In this document: one piece after another, positions 46,500-54,872 of the stretch
How the letters are laid out: each line of letters starts with the position of its first letter
Position numbering within the stretch: the stretch's first letter is position 1
NCBI RefSeq assembly: GCF_030165005.1
Contig: NZ_JASNNW010000001.1
Location: 248,001 to 312,000, forward strand
DNA: 64,000 bases
Direction of reading: 5' to 3'
From: Blastococcus capsensis
GTDB lineage: Bacteria > Actinomycetota > Actinomycetes > Mycobacteriales > Geodermatophilaceae
Translations under genes and position numbers: made by a program
Notes under the pieces: generated by a model
Databases searched by the model: none
Seen by the model: the letters and a program-made list of their open reading frames with translations, nothing else
What the model was told of the DNA's origin: nothing

Positions 46500-47564
46500 A
46501 TGACCGACCCGGGCGAGCGGCTACGGAGCAGTCTGGCCGCCGACCAGTCGCCGGCCGCGTCGTCCGCGCCGTCCGGAGGTCTGGCGGACTTCGACAGCCC
46601 CATCGCGATGGAGGCGTTGCGGGCCACCCGCGTCCTGCACGCCTCGGACCAGGAGCCCTTCCCGGCTCCGGGCCGGATCCGGGTCATCACCATCGCCAAC
46701 CAGAAGGGCGGGGTCGGGAAGACCACGTCCACGGTGAACCTGGGCGTCGCCCTGGCCCTCTACGGACTCCGCACGCTGGTGATCGACCTGGACCCCCAGG
46801 GCAACGCGAGCACTGCCCTCGGCGTGGAGCACACCGTGGGGACGCCGTCGATCTACGACGCCCTCGTCGGCGACAGCACGCTGTCCGAGGTGGTGCACCC
46901 GACGACGGCCAGCCCGAACCTGCTCTGCGTCCCGGCCACCATCGACCTGGCCGGTGCCGAGATCGAGCTGGTCGCGGTCGTCGCCCGCGAGCACCGGCTG
47001 CGCCGCGCCATCGAGTCCTACGTCGCGGCGCTGCCCCAGGAGCGCCGGCCGCACTACGTGCTGATCGACTGCCCGCCCTCGCTGGGGCTGCTCACGCTCA
47101 ACGCCCTCGTCGCCGGGGACGAGGTGCTCATCCCCATCCAGTGCGAGTACTACGCGCTGGAGGGCCTGGGGCAGCTGCTCAACAACATCGACCTGGTCCG
47201 CCAGCACCTCAACCCGGGAATCGCCGTCCGCACCATCCTGCTGACGATGTACGACGGCCGGACGAAGCTCGCCGATCAGGTCGCCGACGAGGTGCGCAAC
47301 CACTTCGGCGAGCTGGTCCTGGGCGCGGTGATCCCGCGCAACGTCCGGGTCTCCGAGGCCCCTGGTTACGGCCAGTCGGTGCTCACCTACGACCCGGGCT
47401 CCAGGGGCTCGACCAGCTACGTCGAGGCCGCGCGCGAGCTGGCGCACCGCGGTGCCGCCCTGCAGCCGCTCGACGGCGCCGCGGGCAGCAACGGAGCCAC
47501 ACCGGTCGGGGCGCTCTCCTTCGGGGAGACCGCGGTCCCCTTCCGGACCCAGGATTCGCAGTGA
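46500..47564 (+). CDS. parA: ParA, chromosome-partitioning ATPase
   Basis: A 354-residue deviant-Walker ATPase that moves ParB-parS complexes. N-terminal ~60 residues are low-complexity, then [20 protein letters not shown] (signature Lys69 region and Lys74), [32 protein letters not shown] and the DNA-binding basic C-terminal region. ATG 46500 follows GGAGGG; two parS-like palindromes lie within 70 bp upstream. Followed 25 bp later by parB. Confidence 0.96.
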   Translation: MTDPGERLRSSLAADQSPAASSAPSGGLADFDSPIAMEALRATRVLHASDQEPFPAPGRIRVITIANQKGGVGKTTSTVNLGVALALYGLRTLVIDLDPQGNASTALGVEHTVGTPSIYDALVGDSTLSEVVHPTTASPNLLCVPATIDLAGAEIELVAVVAREHRLRRAIESYVAALPQERRPHYVLIDCPPSLGLLTLNALVAGDEVLIPIQCEYYALEGLGQLLNNIDLVRQHLNPGIAVRTILLTMYDGRTKLADQVADEVRNHFGELVLGAVIPRNVRVSEAPGYGQSVLTYDPGSRGSTSYVEAARELAHRGAALQPLDGAAGSNGATPVGALSFGETAVPFRTQDSQ

Positions 47565-47589
47565 GCACCCGGTCGAGCGAGGAGCAGTC

Positions 47590-48654
47590 ATGACGAAGCG
47601 AGGCGGGCTGGGACGCGGACTGGCGGCGCTCATCCCCACCGGTCCGGCTCCCACGCCGTCGCCGGCCGTGTCCCCGGTCCCCGCACCGGCCACGGAGCCG
47701 ACGGACCGCGACGACCGCCCAGCCGTGCAGCCGGCACCGGGCGCAGGGGCCGACGTGGCCGCCGCCTCCGCGACGTCCTCCCCGGTGAGCCTGGTCCCCT
47801 CCCCCACGGCTCCGCCGGAGACCGGCACGGTGGGCGTACCCGGTGCTCAGCTGCGCGAGGTCGCCGTCGACGACATCGTGCCCAACCCCAAGCAGCCGCG
47901 GCAGGTCTTCGACGACGAGGCGCTGGAGGAGCTCACGCACAGCATCCGCGAGTTCGGATTGCTCCAGCCGATCGTCGTCCGCGAAGCCGGCGAGGGTCGG
48001 TACGAGCTCATCATGGGCGAGCGGCGGCTGCGCGGAGCGCGGGCGGCCGGGCTGGAGAGCGTCCCGGCGATCGTCCGCGACACCACCGACGACGCCATGC
48101 TGCGCGACGCACTGCTGGAGAACATCCACCGGGTGCAGCTGAACCCGCTCGAGGAGGCGGCCGCCTACCAGCAGCTCCTCGAGGAGTTCGGCGCGACGCA
48201 CGAGGAGCTCGCCGGCCGCATCGGCCGCAGCCGGTCTCAGGTCACCAACACCATCCGGCTGATGAAGCTGCCGGTGAAGGTGCAGACCCGGGTGGCCGCG
48301 GGCGTCATCTCCGCCGGTCACGCGCGCGCCCTGCTGGGGCTGCACGATGCCGAGGCGCAGGACGCCCTTGCCACCCGGATCGTGGCGGAGGGCATGTCGG
48401 TCCGCGCCACGGAGGAAGCGGTGGCCATGGCGGCCGCCGAGCAACCTGCGGCCAAGCGGCGGGCGCGGAACATCAGCGCCCCCGGCGTGGAGGAACTCGG
48501 CTCGCGCCTCTCCGACATGTTCGAGACCAAGGTCAAGATCCAGATCGGCCGGGCCAAGGGGAAGATCGTCGTCGAGTTCGGGTCGGTCGACGACCTGCAG
48601 CGGATCATCGGCGTCATGGCGCCGGAGATCACCGGACGCCGTCCCGACGCCTGA
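47590..48654 (+). CDS. parB: ParB, CTP-dependent centromere-binding protein
   Basis: A 354-residue ParB. ParA-stimulating N-terminus [14 protein letters not shown], a ~75-residue Pro/Ala linker, CTPase domain with [20 protein letters not shown] (C motif) and [12 protein letters not shown] (P motif) and [39 protein letters not shown], and C-terminal dimerisation domain ([20 protein letters not shown]). It should load at the GTTCCACGTGGAAC sites in this window. ATG 47590 with GAGGAGC. Confidence 0.96.
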   Translation: MTKRGGLGRGLAALIPTGPAPTPSPAVSPVPAPATEPTDRDDRPAVQPAPGAGADVAAASATSSPVSLVPSPTAPPETGTVGVPGAQLREVAVDDIVPNPKQPRQVFDDEALEELTHSIREFGLLQPIVVREAGEGRYELIMGERRLRGARAAGLESVPAIVRDTTDDAMLRDALLENIHRVQLNPLEEAAAYQQLLEEFGATHEELAGRIGRSRSQVTNTIRLMKLPVKVQTRVAAGVISAGHARALLGLHDAEAQDALATRIVAEGMSVRATEEAVAMAAAEQPAAKRRARNISAPGVEELGSRLSDMFETKVKIQIGRAKGKIVVEFGSVDDLQRIIGVMAPEITGRRPDA

Positions 48655-48804
48655 ACGACGCTCACTCACGGAAACGGGCGCATTGCGTCACTGACGAAAC
48701 AGGGCGTCGGTCGTCCTGCTCGGGTCGCGTGCCGTCCGCTGTCGCGCGGTCAGTCTGTCGCAGCCTGTCCGACCGATCGGTGAGCTCGATCGTTGGAGCG
48801 GCTC

Positions 48805-49390
48805 GCCCCCAGGCAGTCCTCTCCGCACCATGAACTTCACCGGGCCGGCCATGCCGAAGGGCACGACTGTCGTCGGGGGTTCTGCGACGGCCACACGTGG
48901 AACACTTCGTCGACGAAGCCTTGGCCCACCTCCTCGACGCCAGCGAAACCGACGCGGACCTCGCGAGAGCGTTCCAGTCCCCGGAGCAGTCGCTCGGGCT
49001 TCGGAGCGGCTGATGAACCGGAACCCCGTAGCCGAACAGGCGGACGGTAGTCCGTGTCTGCGTGAACGCGTGGTCCTCGTCGGTGTACTCCGCGAAGACG
49101 TCCGTCAAGCATCGGTCGGTGGCCGGGCCGGCTTCCCAGGGCACGCGGGTTCCGCGGGCCACGTCGCTCACTCCGGACTCGACCACCGTCCCTCGACCAC
49201 CGCACTGGTGGCGACGCGCGTCAAGGCGCTACGGACCTGGCCGGGATCGAACACCCGATGACCGCCCGGTGAGCGCTCGAACGGGATGACACCGGTATCG
49301 GCCAGTTACCGGACCTGAAATGGTGACAGGCCGAACTCATGACCGATGTCTCCGATCCGGACAAGCCGGACCACATCGGAGAACTCACAT
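48805..49390 (-). pseudogene. Decayed HTH + STAS-like (DUF4325) gene
   Basis: Fragments of one protein are spread over the minus-strand frames. First a MerR/excisionase-like helix-turn-helix (IGDIGHEFGLSPFQVR, a stop, then LADTGVIPFERSPGGHRVFD). Then VFAEYTDEDHAFTQTRTTVR and RLFGYGV (to ~49025), a shift to FISRSEA, another to RLLRGLERSREVRVGFAG, VEEVGQGFVDEVFHVWPSQN, and another to TTVVPFGMAGPVKFMVRRGL. The VGQGFVDEVF and VKFM blocks are typical of DUF4325. At least three frameshifts and one stop make it a pseudogene; any ATPase middle is lost. It fills much of the 867-bp gap between parB and ddl. Confidence 0.7.
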
Positions 49391-49521
49391 GGGCGGGCAG
49401 ATTCCTTGCGTTGTCATCGTCAAGGATCCCCTTGTCGGCAGAGATCTCGGATGACCGGTCAGGCGCGAATCCCCGTTGCGGTACCGATCTCCCGCCCAGG
49501 CCGTCCGCAGAGGGCCTTCAC

Positions 49522-50517
49522 TCACCGCCCGGCGAACGCCCGGCGGGCGAGGAGCTGGGCGAGGACGTCGCCCAGCTCGTGACCGGCCGCCTCCACGGCC
49601 ATGGGGAACATCGACGTCTCCGTCAGGCCGGGTGACACGTTGACCTCGAGGAAGTGGACCTCTCCGTCGGGGGTGACGATGGCGTCGGTCCGGGAGAGGT
49701 CCGCGAGGCCGAGCACCTCGTGCACCCGGACGGCGACTTCGGCCGCCCGGGCGGCCGCCTCGTCGGGGATGCGGGCGGGTGAGTGGTACTCGGTGAGCCC
49801 CGGGCTGTAGCGAGACGCGTAGTCGAAGACGCCCGACTCCGGCTCGATCTCCACCGCGGGTAGCGCCTCGGGTCCGTCGCCGAGGTCGACGACGGCGAGG
49901 GCGACCTCGACGCCCTCGACGAACCGCTCCACCATCACGGTGTCCCCGTAGGCGAAGCAGCTCACCATGGCCGCCGGGAGGTCCTCCACCCGGCTGACCT
50001 TCTGCACGCCCAGAGCCGAGCCCCCGGACGCGGGTTTGACCATCAGTGGCAGGCCCAGCCGCGCGACCATCAGGTCGAGCACGGCGCCCGCGCCGAGCTC
50101 GCGGAACGTGCTGTGCGGAAGGGCCACCCAGTCCGGCGTCGTGACGCCGGCGGAGCGAACCACGGACTTCGCGGCCGGCTTGTCCCAGGCCAGCCGGCAG
50201 GCGGCGGCCGGCGACCCGACGTAGGGCACCCCGGCCAGGTCGAGGACGGCCCGTAGCGCTCCGTCCTCCCCCGTGGCCCCGTGCAGTGCGATGAACACGG
50301 CATCGGCGGGCGCGGCGGCCAGTCCCGGGAGCAGCTCCGCATCGGCGTCACGCAGCTCGGCATCCAGGCCCGCACGGGTGAGCTCCTCGACCACCTGGGT
50401 GCCCGAGGAGAGGCTCACCTCGCGCTCGAAGGTCAGGCCACCGGCGAGGACGACGGCGCGCAGCGGGTGCGGTGGGGTGCCGCCGGCGGTCTCGGGTGCG
50501 GGGGCCGTCTCGCTCAT
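49522..50517 (-). CDS. ddl: D-alanine--D-alanine ligase family protein
   Basis: A 331-residue ATP-grasp protein: N-terminal VVLAGGLTFEREVSLSSG (Ddl-type G loop), FIALHGATGEDGALRAVLDL, VGSPAAACRLAWDKPAAK, nucleotide Lys in LMVKPASGGSALGVQKV and metal-binding FLEVNVSPGLTETSMFPMAV. It should join two D-alanines for peptidoglycan, although EVNVSPGLTET differs slightly from the standard EVNTxPG motif, so a related dipeptide ligase is possible. ATG 50517 overlaps the upstream aminotransferase stop. Confidence 0.82.
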   Translation of the reverse strand: MSETAPAPETAGGTPPHPLRAVVLAGGLTFEREVSLSSGTQVVEELTRAGLDAELRDADAELLPGLAAAPADAVFIALHGATGEDGALRAVLDLAGVPYVGSPAAACRLAWDKPAAKSVVRSAGVTTPDWVALPHSTFRELGAGAVLDLMVARLGLPLMVKPASGGSALGVQKVSRVEDLPAAMVSCFAYGDTVMVERFVEGVEVALAVVDLGDGPEALPAVEIEPESGVFDYASRYSPGLTEYHSPARIPDEAAARAAEVAVRVHEVLGLADLSRTDAIVTPDGEVHFLEVNVSPGLTETSMFPMAVEAAGHELGDVLAQLLARRAFAGR

Positions 50518-51938
50518 CGCGGGTCCTCGTAGGTGTCGCTGTTGGCGGGGCCGACGATCTGTTCCGCCTCGTGCCCGGGCGTGCCGCGCACCGCCCGGAA
50601 CGTACCGGTGTCCACCTTGTCGAACGTGGTGTGCAGGTCCAGCTCGGCTTCGATGACGCGGGCCAGGCGGCGGACACCCTCCCGGATCTGGTCCGGCTCC
50701 GGGTAGCAGTAGGACAGGCGCATGTACTCCTGGCCGTTCCCGTCGGCGAAGAAGCCGATGCCGGGCACGTACGCCACGTGGGCGGCGACCGCCCGCGGCT
50801 GCATGAGCTTGGCATCCAGTCCGGCGGGGAGCTTCAGCCAGACGTAGAACCCGCCCTCGGGCTTGGTCCAGGCGGTGCCGGCGGGCATGAGGGCGGCCAG
50901 GGATTCCAGGGTGGCGTCCCGCCGCTCGCGGTAGAGCTCCGTGAACAGCTTGATCTGCTCCCGCCAGGGCTGGGTGTCCAGGTACCGGGCGACGGCGTAC
51001 TGGGTGAGCGACGGCGGGCAGAGCACCTGCGCCTCGGTGGCGAGCACCAGCTTCTCCCGGACGGCGAGGGGAGCCAGGACCCAGCCGACGCGGAGGCCGG
51101 GCGAGAACGTCTTGGAGAACGAGCCGAGGTAGATGACCCGCTGGCTGTTCCGGGCTCGCAGGGCCCGCAACGGCTCGTGCTCGAAACCGAGCAAGCCGTA
51201 GGGGTTGTCCTCGATGACGAGCAGGTCGTGCTGCTCGGCCAACGCCATGACCGCCTCGCGGCGCGGCTCGGACAGGGTGACGCCGGCCGGGTTGTGGAAG
51301 TTGGGCACGGTGTAGAGGAACTTGACCCGGTCGCCGTTGGCGCGGCAGTCGGCCAGCGCCTCCTCCAGCGCCTCGGGGATCAGGCCGTGCTCGTCCATCG
51401 CCACGTGCCGGACCCGGGCCTGTGCAGCCTGGAAGACGCCGAGCGCACCGACGTAGGAGGGCCCCTCGGCGAGGATGACGTCACCGGGGTCGACGAAGAC
51501 CCGGGTCACCAGGTCCAGGCCCTGCTGGGAGCCGACGGTGACGACGACCTCGCTGGGCGAGGCGTCGTTGATGCCCTCGAGCGCCATGACGTCGCAGATT
51601 CGCTCACGCAACCGCGGGTCTCCCTGGCCGGAGCCGTACTGCAGCGTCTGGGCACCCATGCCCGAGACCAGCTCGCCGATCATCGAGCCGACAGCGTCCA
51701 GCGGGAGCGCGGTGACGGCGGGCATGCCACCGGCGAGGGAGACCACCTCGGGCCGGCTCACCACCGAGAAGAGCGCCCGGATCTCCGAGGACTTCATCCC
51801 GTGCGTGCGTGCTGCGTAGCGGTCGGCCAGGGGGTCCAGCCGCGGGTGCCGCGGGACGACGTGGGGATGCGCACCCTGCGTCAGGTGCGTCCCCGGCTGA
51901 CCGGGACCGGCAGGCGAGCCGGGCGGAGGAGTGACCAC
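50514..51938 (-). CDS. MocR/2-aminoadipate-type PLP aminotransferase
   Basis: A ~474-residue class I aminotransferase without the usual winged-helix domain. Core starts MKSSEIRALFSVVSRPEVVSL, with SLAGGMPA, PNFHNPAGVTLS, VIEDNPYGLLGFE and the PLP Lys in YLGSFSKTFSPGLRVGW. Such enzymes act on 2-aminoadipate, kynurenine or aromatic/branched amino acids; product not defined. The start is uncertain: GTG 51938 (474 residues) is taken, the core begins at the internal ATG ~70 codons later. The stop overlaps ddl (ATGA). A large perfect dyad lies 65 bp upstream. Confidence 0.85.
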   Translation of the reverse strand: MVTPPPGSPAGPGQPGTHLTQGAHPHVVPRHPRLDPLADRYAARTHGMKSSEIRALFSVVSRPEVVSLAGGMPAVTALPLDAVGSMIGELVSGMGAQTLQYGSGQGDPRLRERICDVMALEGINDASPSEVVVTVGSQQGLDLVTRVFVDPGDVILAEGPSYVGALGVFQAAQARVRHVAMDEHGLIPEALEEALADCRANGDRVKFLYTVPNFHNPAGVTLSEPRREAVMALAEQHDLLVIEDNPYGLLGFEHEPLRALRARNSQRVIYLGSFSKTFSPGLRVGWVLAPLAVREKLVLATEAQVLCPPSLTQYAVARYLDTQPWREQIKLFTELYRERRDATLESLAALMPAGTAWTKPEGGFYVWLKLPAGLDAKLMQPRAVAAHVAYVPGIGFFADGNGQEYMRLSYCYPEPDQIREGVRRLARVIEAELDLHTTFDKVDTGTFRAVRGTPGHEAEQIVGPANSDTYEDPR

Positions 51939-52002
51939 CCTGCCGAGTGTAGGCAGCGGGCCGTGCAGCGTTCGCAGGGACGGACCCGGCCTCCCGCTCC
52001 CG

Positions 52003-52062
52003 GGCATAGGAACCTATGCATACGGTTTCGACCGCGAATCCGTATGCATAGGTTCCTATGCC
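52003..52062. promoter_or_regulatory. Perfect 23-bp-arm AT-rich dyad upstream of the aminotransferase
   Basis: Arms 52003-52025 and 52040-52062 are exact complements around 14 nt. Each arm itself holds gcataggaacctatgc, a near-palindrome, followed by atacgg. The arms have ~48% GC, far below the surroundings. The element lies 9 bp after the amidase stop and 65 bp before the aminotransferase start, on the same strand, so it could be a terminator of the former, an operator/attenuator of the latter, or both. Confidence 0.85.
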
Positions 52063-52071
52063 GGTGCGGGC

Positions 52072-53193
52072 TCAGGGCAGCACAAAGGTGCCGGTGGGGG
52101 GGTCCGCATCGGCGGGCAGGTAGAGCCGCTGGACGGCGGCCAGGACGCCGTGCGCGATGGCGCTGCGCACCCGCGCGTCGAGCAGCAGCAGCCGGTCGAC
52201 CGGGTGCGAGAGGTAGCCGCTGTCGAGCCGGACCGACGGCATGCGCGTCATCCGCAGCAGGTCCCACGTCTTGGGGTGCGAGCCGAGGTCGAGCATGCCG
52301 GTGCGGGCCACGACTTCGCGGCGGACCAGGTTGGCGAACTGCTCCCCCACCGTGGAGGACGCACCCGACCCGGTGCCGTAGTAGTAGCTCGACACCCCGC
52401 GGGCGTGCTCGGAGCTGTGCGCGTCCATGTGCAGGGAGATGAAGAGATCGGCGCGGGCGTCGTTCGCGAACGCGGTGCGTTCGGCCAGCGCCGGCCCCTG
52501 CGAGCGGCCGCGGGTGAGGTAGACGGTGGCGCCGGCGGCGGCCAGCCGGCCCTCGATGCGGGACGCGAGGTCGAACACCAGGTCTGCCTCGGTGGTCTCG
52601 CCCGCGGTGAACCCGGTGTCCGGGCCGCCGTGCCCGGCGTCGATGACGATCCGCCGGCCGATGAGGTGCGGTCCGCTCTCCACGAACGAGGCGCTCTGGC
52701 GGAGCAGCTGCGGCCGGCCGCCGGTGACCTTGCGGCCGAGCTGCCGGAGGGCGCGCAGGGTCGCGGGGCCGCAGGTCCCGTCGGCGGTCAGCCCGTAGTC
52801 GCGCTGGAACGCGCGCAGACCCGCCTCGGTCTCCGGGCCCAGGATGCCGTCGGCGCGTCCGGCGTCGTAGCCCAGCTCCAGCAGGCGTTCCTGCAGGTTG
52901 GTGACGTCGTCGCCGCGCATGGGGCGCTCGGGGTCGTAGCGCAGCAGCCGGTCGCCGAGCGACCAGCGTGCCTCGCTGAGCGCCCGGTAGGTCTCCTCGC
53001 CGACGCGGCCGTCGACGGAGAGACCGCGCACCTGCTGGAAGTGGCGGACGGCGAGCTCGGTCCCCGAGTCGTACTCCGCCGACTCCAGGCCCGGGTCGCC
53101 GCCGTCGGAAGGCGGCAGGAGGCCCAGGCTGCGCAGGGCGGCGTGCACGTCGGCCACCGCCGGCCCACGGTCCCCCGGCCTCAGCGGCTGCAT
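52072..53193 (-). CDS. cwlM: CwlM-like N-acetylmuramoyl-L-alanine amidase
   Basis: A ~373-residue protein with two N-terminal peptidoglycan-binding domains (MQPLRPGDRGPAVADVHAAL; DDVTNLQERLLELGYDAGRA) and an Amidase_3 domain. It sits beside trxAB as mycobacterial CwlM (Rv3915), which is inactive and regulates MurA. Here the zinc-ligand positions look intact: His in IVIDAGHGG, Glu in ETTEADLVFDLAS and His in LFISLHMDAH; the catalytic Glu position is Asp (VRLDSGYLSHP). Cytoplasmic, no signal peptide. The ATG at 53193 is chosen over a GTG at 53214. Confidence 0.88.
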   Translation of the reverse strand: MQPLRPGDRGPAVADVHAALRSLGLLPPSDGGDPGLESAEYDSGTELAVRHFQQVRGLSVDGRVGEETYRALSEARWSLGDRLLRYDPERPMRGDDVTNLQERLLELGYDAGRADGILGPETEAGLRAFQRDYGLTADGTCGPATLRALRQLGRKVTGGRPQLLRQSASFVESGPHLIGRRIVIDAGHGGPDTGFTAGETTEADLVFDLASRIEGRLAAAGATVYLTRGRSQGPALAERTAFANDARADLFISLHMDAHSSEHARGVSSYYYGTGSGASSTVGEQFANLVRREVVARTGMLDLGSHPKTWDLLRMTRMPSVRLDSGYLSHPVDRLLLLDARVRSAIAHGVLAAVQRLYLPADADPPTGTFVLP

Positions 53194-53328
53194 GCGGCTG
53201 TCAGTTCCCAGCACAGCTCCGCTGGGGAACCGGAGAGCTTCGCCGTTCTCATCATCGTGTCACCGATTGTCGCCCTTCTGACCGGTGATGGCCCACTCGG
53301 GGCAGGGCTCCCTCCCTCGGTCACGGCG

Positions 53329-53362
53329 AAGGCCCACCCGTCCAGGTGAACGGGTGGGCCTT
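53329..53362 (-). terminator. Stem-loop downstream of trxA
   Basis: Perfect 13-bp arms 53329-53341 (aaggcccacccgt) and 53350-53362 with an 8-nt loop, 18 bp after the trxA stop. Confidence 0.85.
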
Positions 53363-53380
53363 GGTGACGTGCTGGAGCCC

Positions 53381-53707
53381 TTACAGGTAGTCGGCGAGGT
53401 CGCTGAGGATCGCACCCTTCGGCTTGGCACCGATGATGCTCTTGACCGGCTTGCCGCCCTGGAACACGGTCATGGTCGGGATCGACATGACCTGGTAGTC
53501 CCGAGCGATCTGCGGGTTCTCGTCGATGTTGAGCTTGGCGATGGTGAGCTTGTCGCCGTGCTCGGAGGCGATCTCCTCCAGCACGGGGGCGACCATCTTG
53601 CACGGGCCGCACCACTCCGCCCAGAAGTCGACGAGCACGGGCTTGTCGCTGCCCAGCACGTCGGTGGCGAAGCTGGCGTCGGTGACGGTCACGGTGTTGC
53701 CTGCCAT
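53381..53707 (-). CDS. trxA: Thioredoxin
   Basis: A 108-residue thioredoxin with the active site WAEWCGPCKMVAP (Cys33, Cys36) and cis-Pro loop MSIPTMTVFQGG. It reduces protein disulfides using electrons from the neighbouring TrxB. ATG start with GGGAGAACGACC region upstream. Same order trxB-trxA-cwlM as in mycobacteria; strong stem-loop follows. Confidence 0.97.
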   Translation of the reverse strand: MAGNTVTVTDASFATDVLGSDKPVLVDFWAEWCGPCKMVAPVLEEIASEHGDKLTIAKLNIDENPQIARDYQVMSIPTMTVFQGGKPVKSIIGAKPKGAILSDLADYL

Positions 53708-53800
53708 GGTCGTTCTCCCTCTCGGTCGACTGGCTCGGTGATGGTGCTGACGAGGTTGCCTGCGGGGGACAACCGGCGTCTGGCGCCGGTTATGCCCGGG

Positions 53801-54811
53801 TCAGCGCTCGTCGAAGGTCTCGGCGAGCCACCGCTCGGCGTCGATCGCCGCGGCGGCTCCGGTGCCGGCCGACGTGATCGCCTGGCGGTAGATGTGGTCG
53901 ACGACGTCGCCGCAGGCGAAGACCCCGTCGATGTTCGTGCGGGTCGACGGGTGGTCGACGACGATGTACCCCTCGTCGTCCAGCTTCAGCTGACCGGCGA
54001 ACAGCTCGCTGCGCGGGTCGTGGCCGATGGCGACGAACAGGCCGGTGACCTGGACCGTCTCGGTGGCGCCGGTGTCGGTGTCGGTGAGCTCGACGGCAGA
54101 CACGGTGCTGTCCCCCAGGACGTCGGTGACCTGCTTCCCCAGGGCCCAGCGGATCTTCTCGTTGTCCTGCGCGCGCTTGACCATGATCTTCGAGGCGCGC
54201 AGCTCCTGCCGCCGGTGCACCACGGTGACGCTCTTCGCGAAGCGGGTGAGGAACGTGGCCTCCTCCATCGCGGAGTCGCCGCCACCGACGACCACGATGT
54301 CCTGGTCGCGGAAGAAGAAGCCGTCGCAGGTGGCACAGGCGGAGACACCGCGGCCGAGCAGCCGCTGCTCGTTGTCCAGGCCCAGGTACCGGTACTTGGA
54401 CCCGGTGGCCACGATCACCGCGTGGGCACGGAACACCTCGGCGCCGACCTTGACGATCTTGGGCTCGGACGTGAGGTCGACCTCGGTGACATCACGCGGC
54501 TCGAGCTGGGCACCGAACTTCTCCGCCTGCGTCCGCATGTCGTCCATCAGCTGCGGGCCCTGGATGCCCTCCGGGAAACCCGGGAAGTTCTCCACCTCGG
54601 TGGTCGTCATGAGGGCGCCGCCGAACTGGGAGCCCTCGAACACCAGCGGGTGGAGGTTGGCGCGGGCGGCGTACGTGGCCGCCGTGTACCCGGCGGGCCC
54701 GGACCCGATGATGATCAGATCACGGATTCCGTCGTGTTCTGCCGGCGGGATCGTCGGCTGCTCGATCTCCTCGGTCGTCACTGCGGGGCCAGGGGTCGGG
54801 AAGTCACTCAC
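53801..54811 (-). CDS. trxB: Thioredoxin reductase
   Basis: A ~336-residue NADPH-dependent FAD enzyme. FAD motif [18 protein letters not shown], redox centre [12 protein letters not shown] (Cys159, Cys162), NADPH motif [15 protein letters not shown] and [17 protein letters not shown]. The N-terminus is extended by ~28 acidic residues. GTG 54811 is chosen because a SigR/SigH-like promoter would begin transcription at this codon; an ATG at 54844 overlaps the -35 of that promoter. Downstream trxA is 93 bp away. Confidence 0.94.
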   Translation of the reverse strand: MSDFPTPGPAVTTEEIEQPTIPPAEHDGIRDLIIIGSGPAGYTAATYAARANLHPLVFEGSQFGGALMTTTEVENFPGFPEGIQGPQLMDDMRTQAEKFGAQLEPRDVTEVDLTSEPKIVKVGAEVFRAHAVIVATGSKYRYLGLDNEQRLLGRGVSACATCDGFFFRDQDIVVVGGGDSAMEEATFLTRFAKSVTVVHRRQELRASKIMVKRAQDNEKIRWALGKQVTDVLGDSTVSAVELTDTDTGATETVQVTGLFVAIGHDPRSELFAGQLKLDDEGYIVVDHPSTRTNIDGVFACGDVVDHIYRQAITSAGTGAAAAIDAERWLAETFDER

Positions 54812-54817
54812 GGGCGG

Positions 54818-54848
54818 CACAACCCCTGATCGTAGGGTGCCCATTCCC
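54818..54848 (-). promoter_or_regulatory. SigR/SigH-type promoter of trxB, probably leaderless
   Basis: Minus-strand GGGAAT (54843-54848) and GTTGTG (54818-54823) separated by 19 nt fit the oxidative-stress sigma consensus GGGAAT-N18/19-GTT known for trxBA of Streptomyces and SigH targets of mycobacteria. Only 6 nt separate the -10 from the GTG at 54811, so the message would start on the start codon. Confidence 0.7.
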
Positions 54849-54872
54849 GTGCGGTCGCGTCCCGGGCCGGGC

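Noticed and set aside
48890-48906. Further parS site (cacacgtggaacact)
   Set aside because: Only one half of the palindrome is kept.
48662-49186. A 174-residue gene on minus after parB
   Set aside because: Only its first ~55 residues look like a protein; the similarity then jumps frames, so it is part of the pseudogene.
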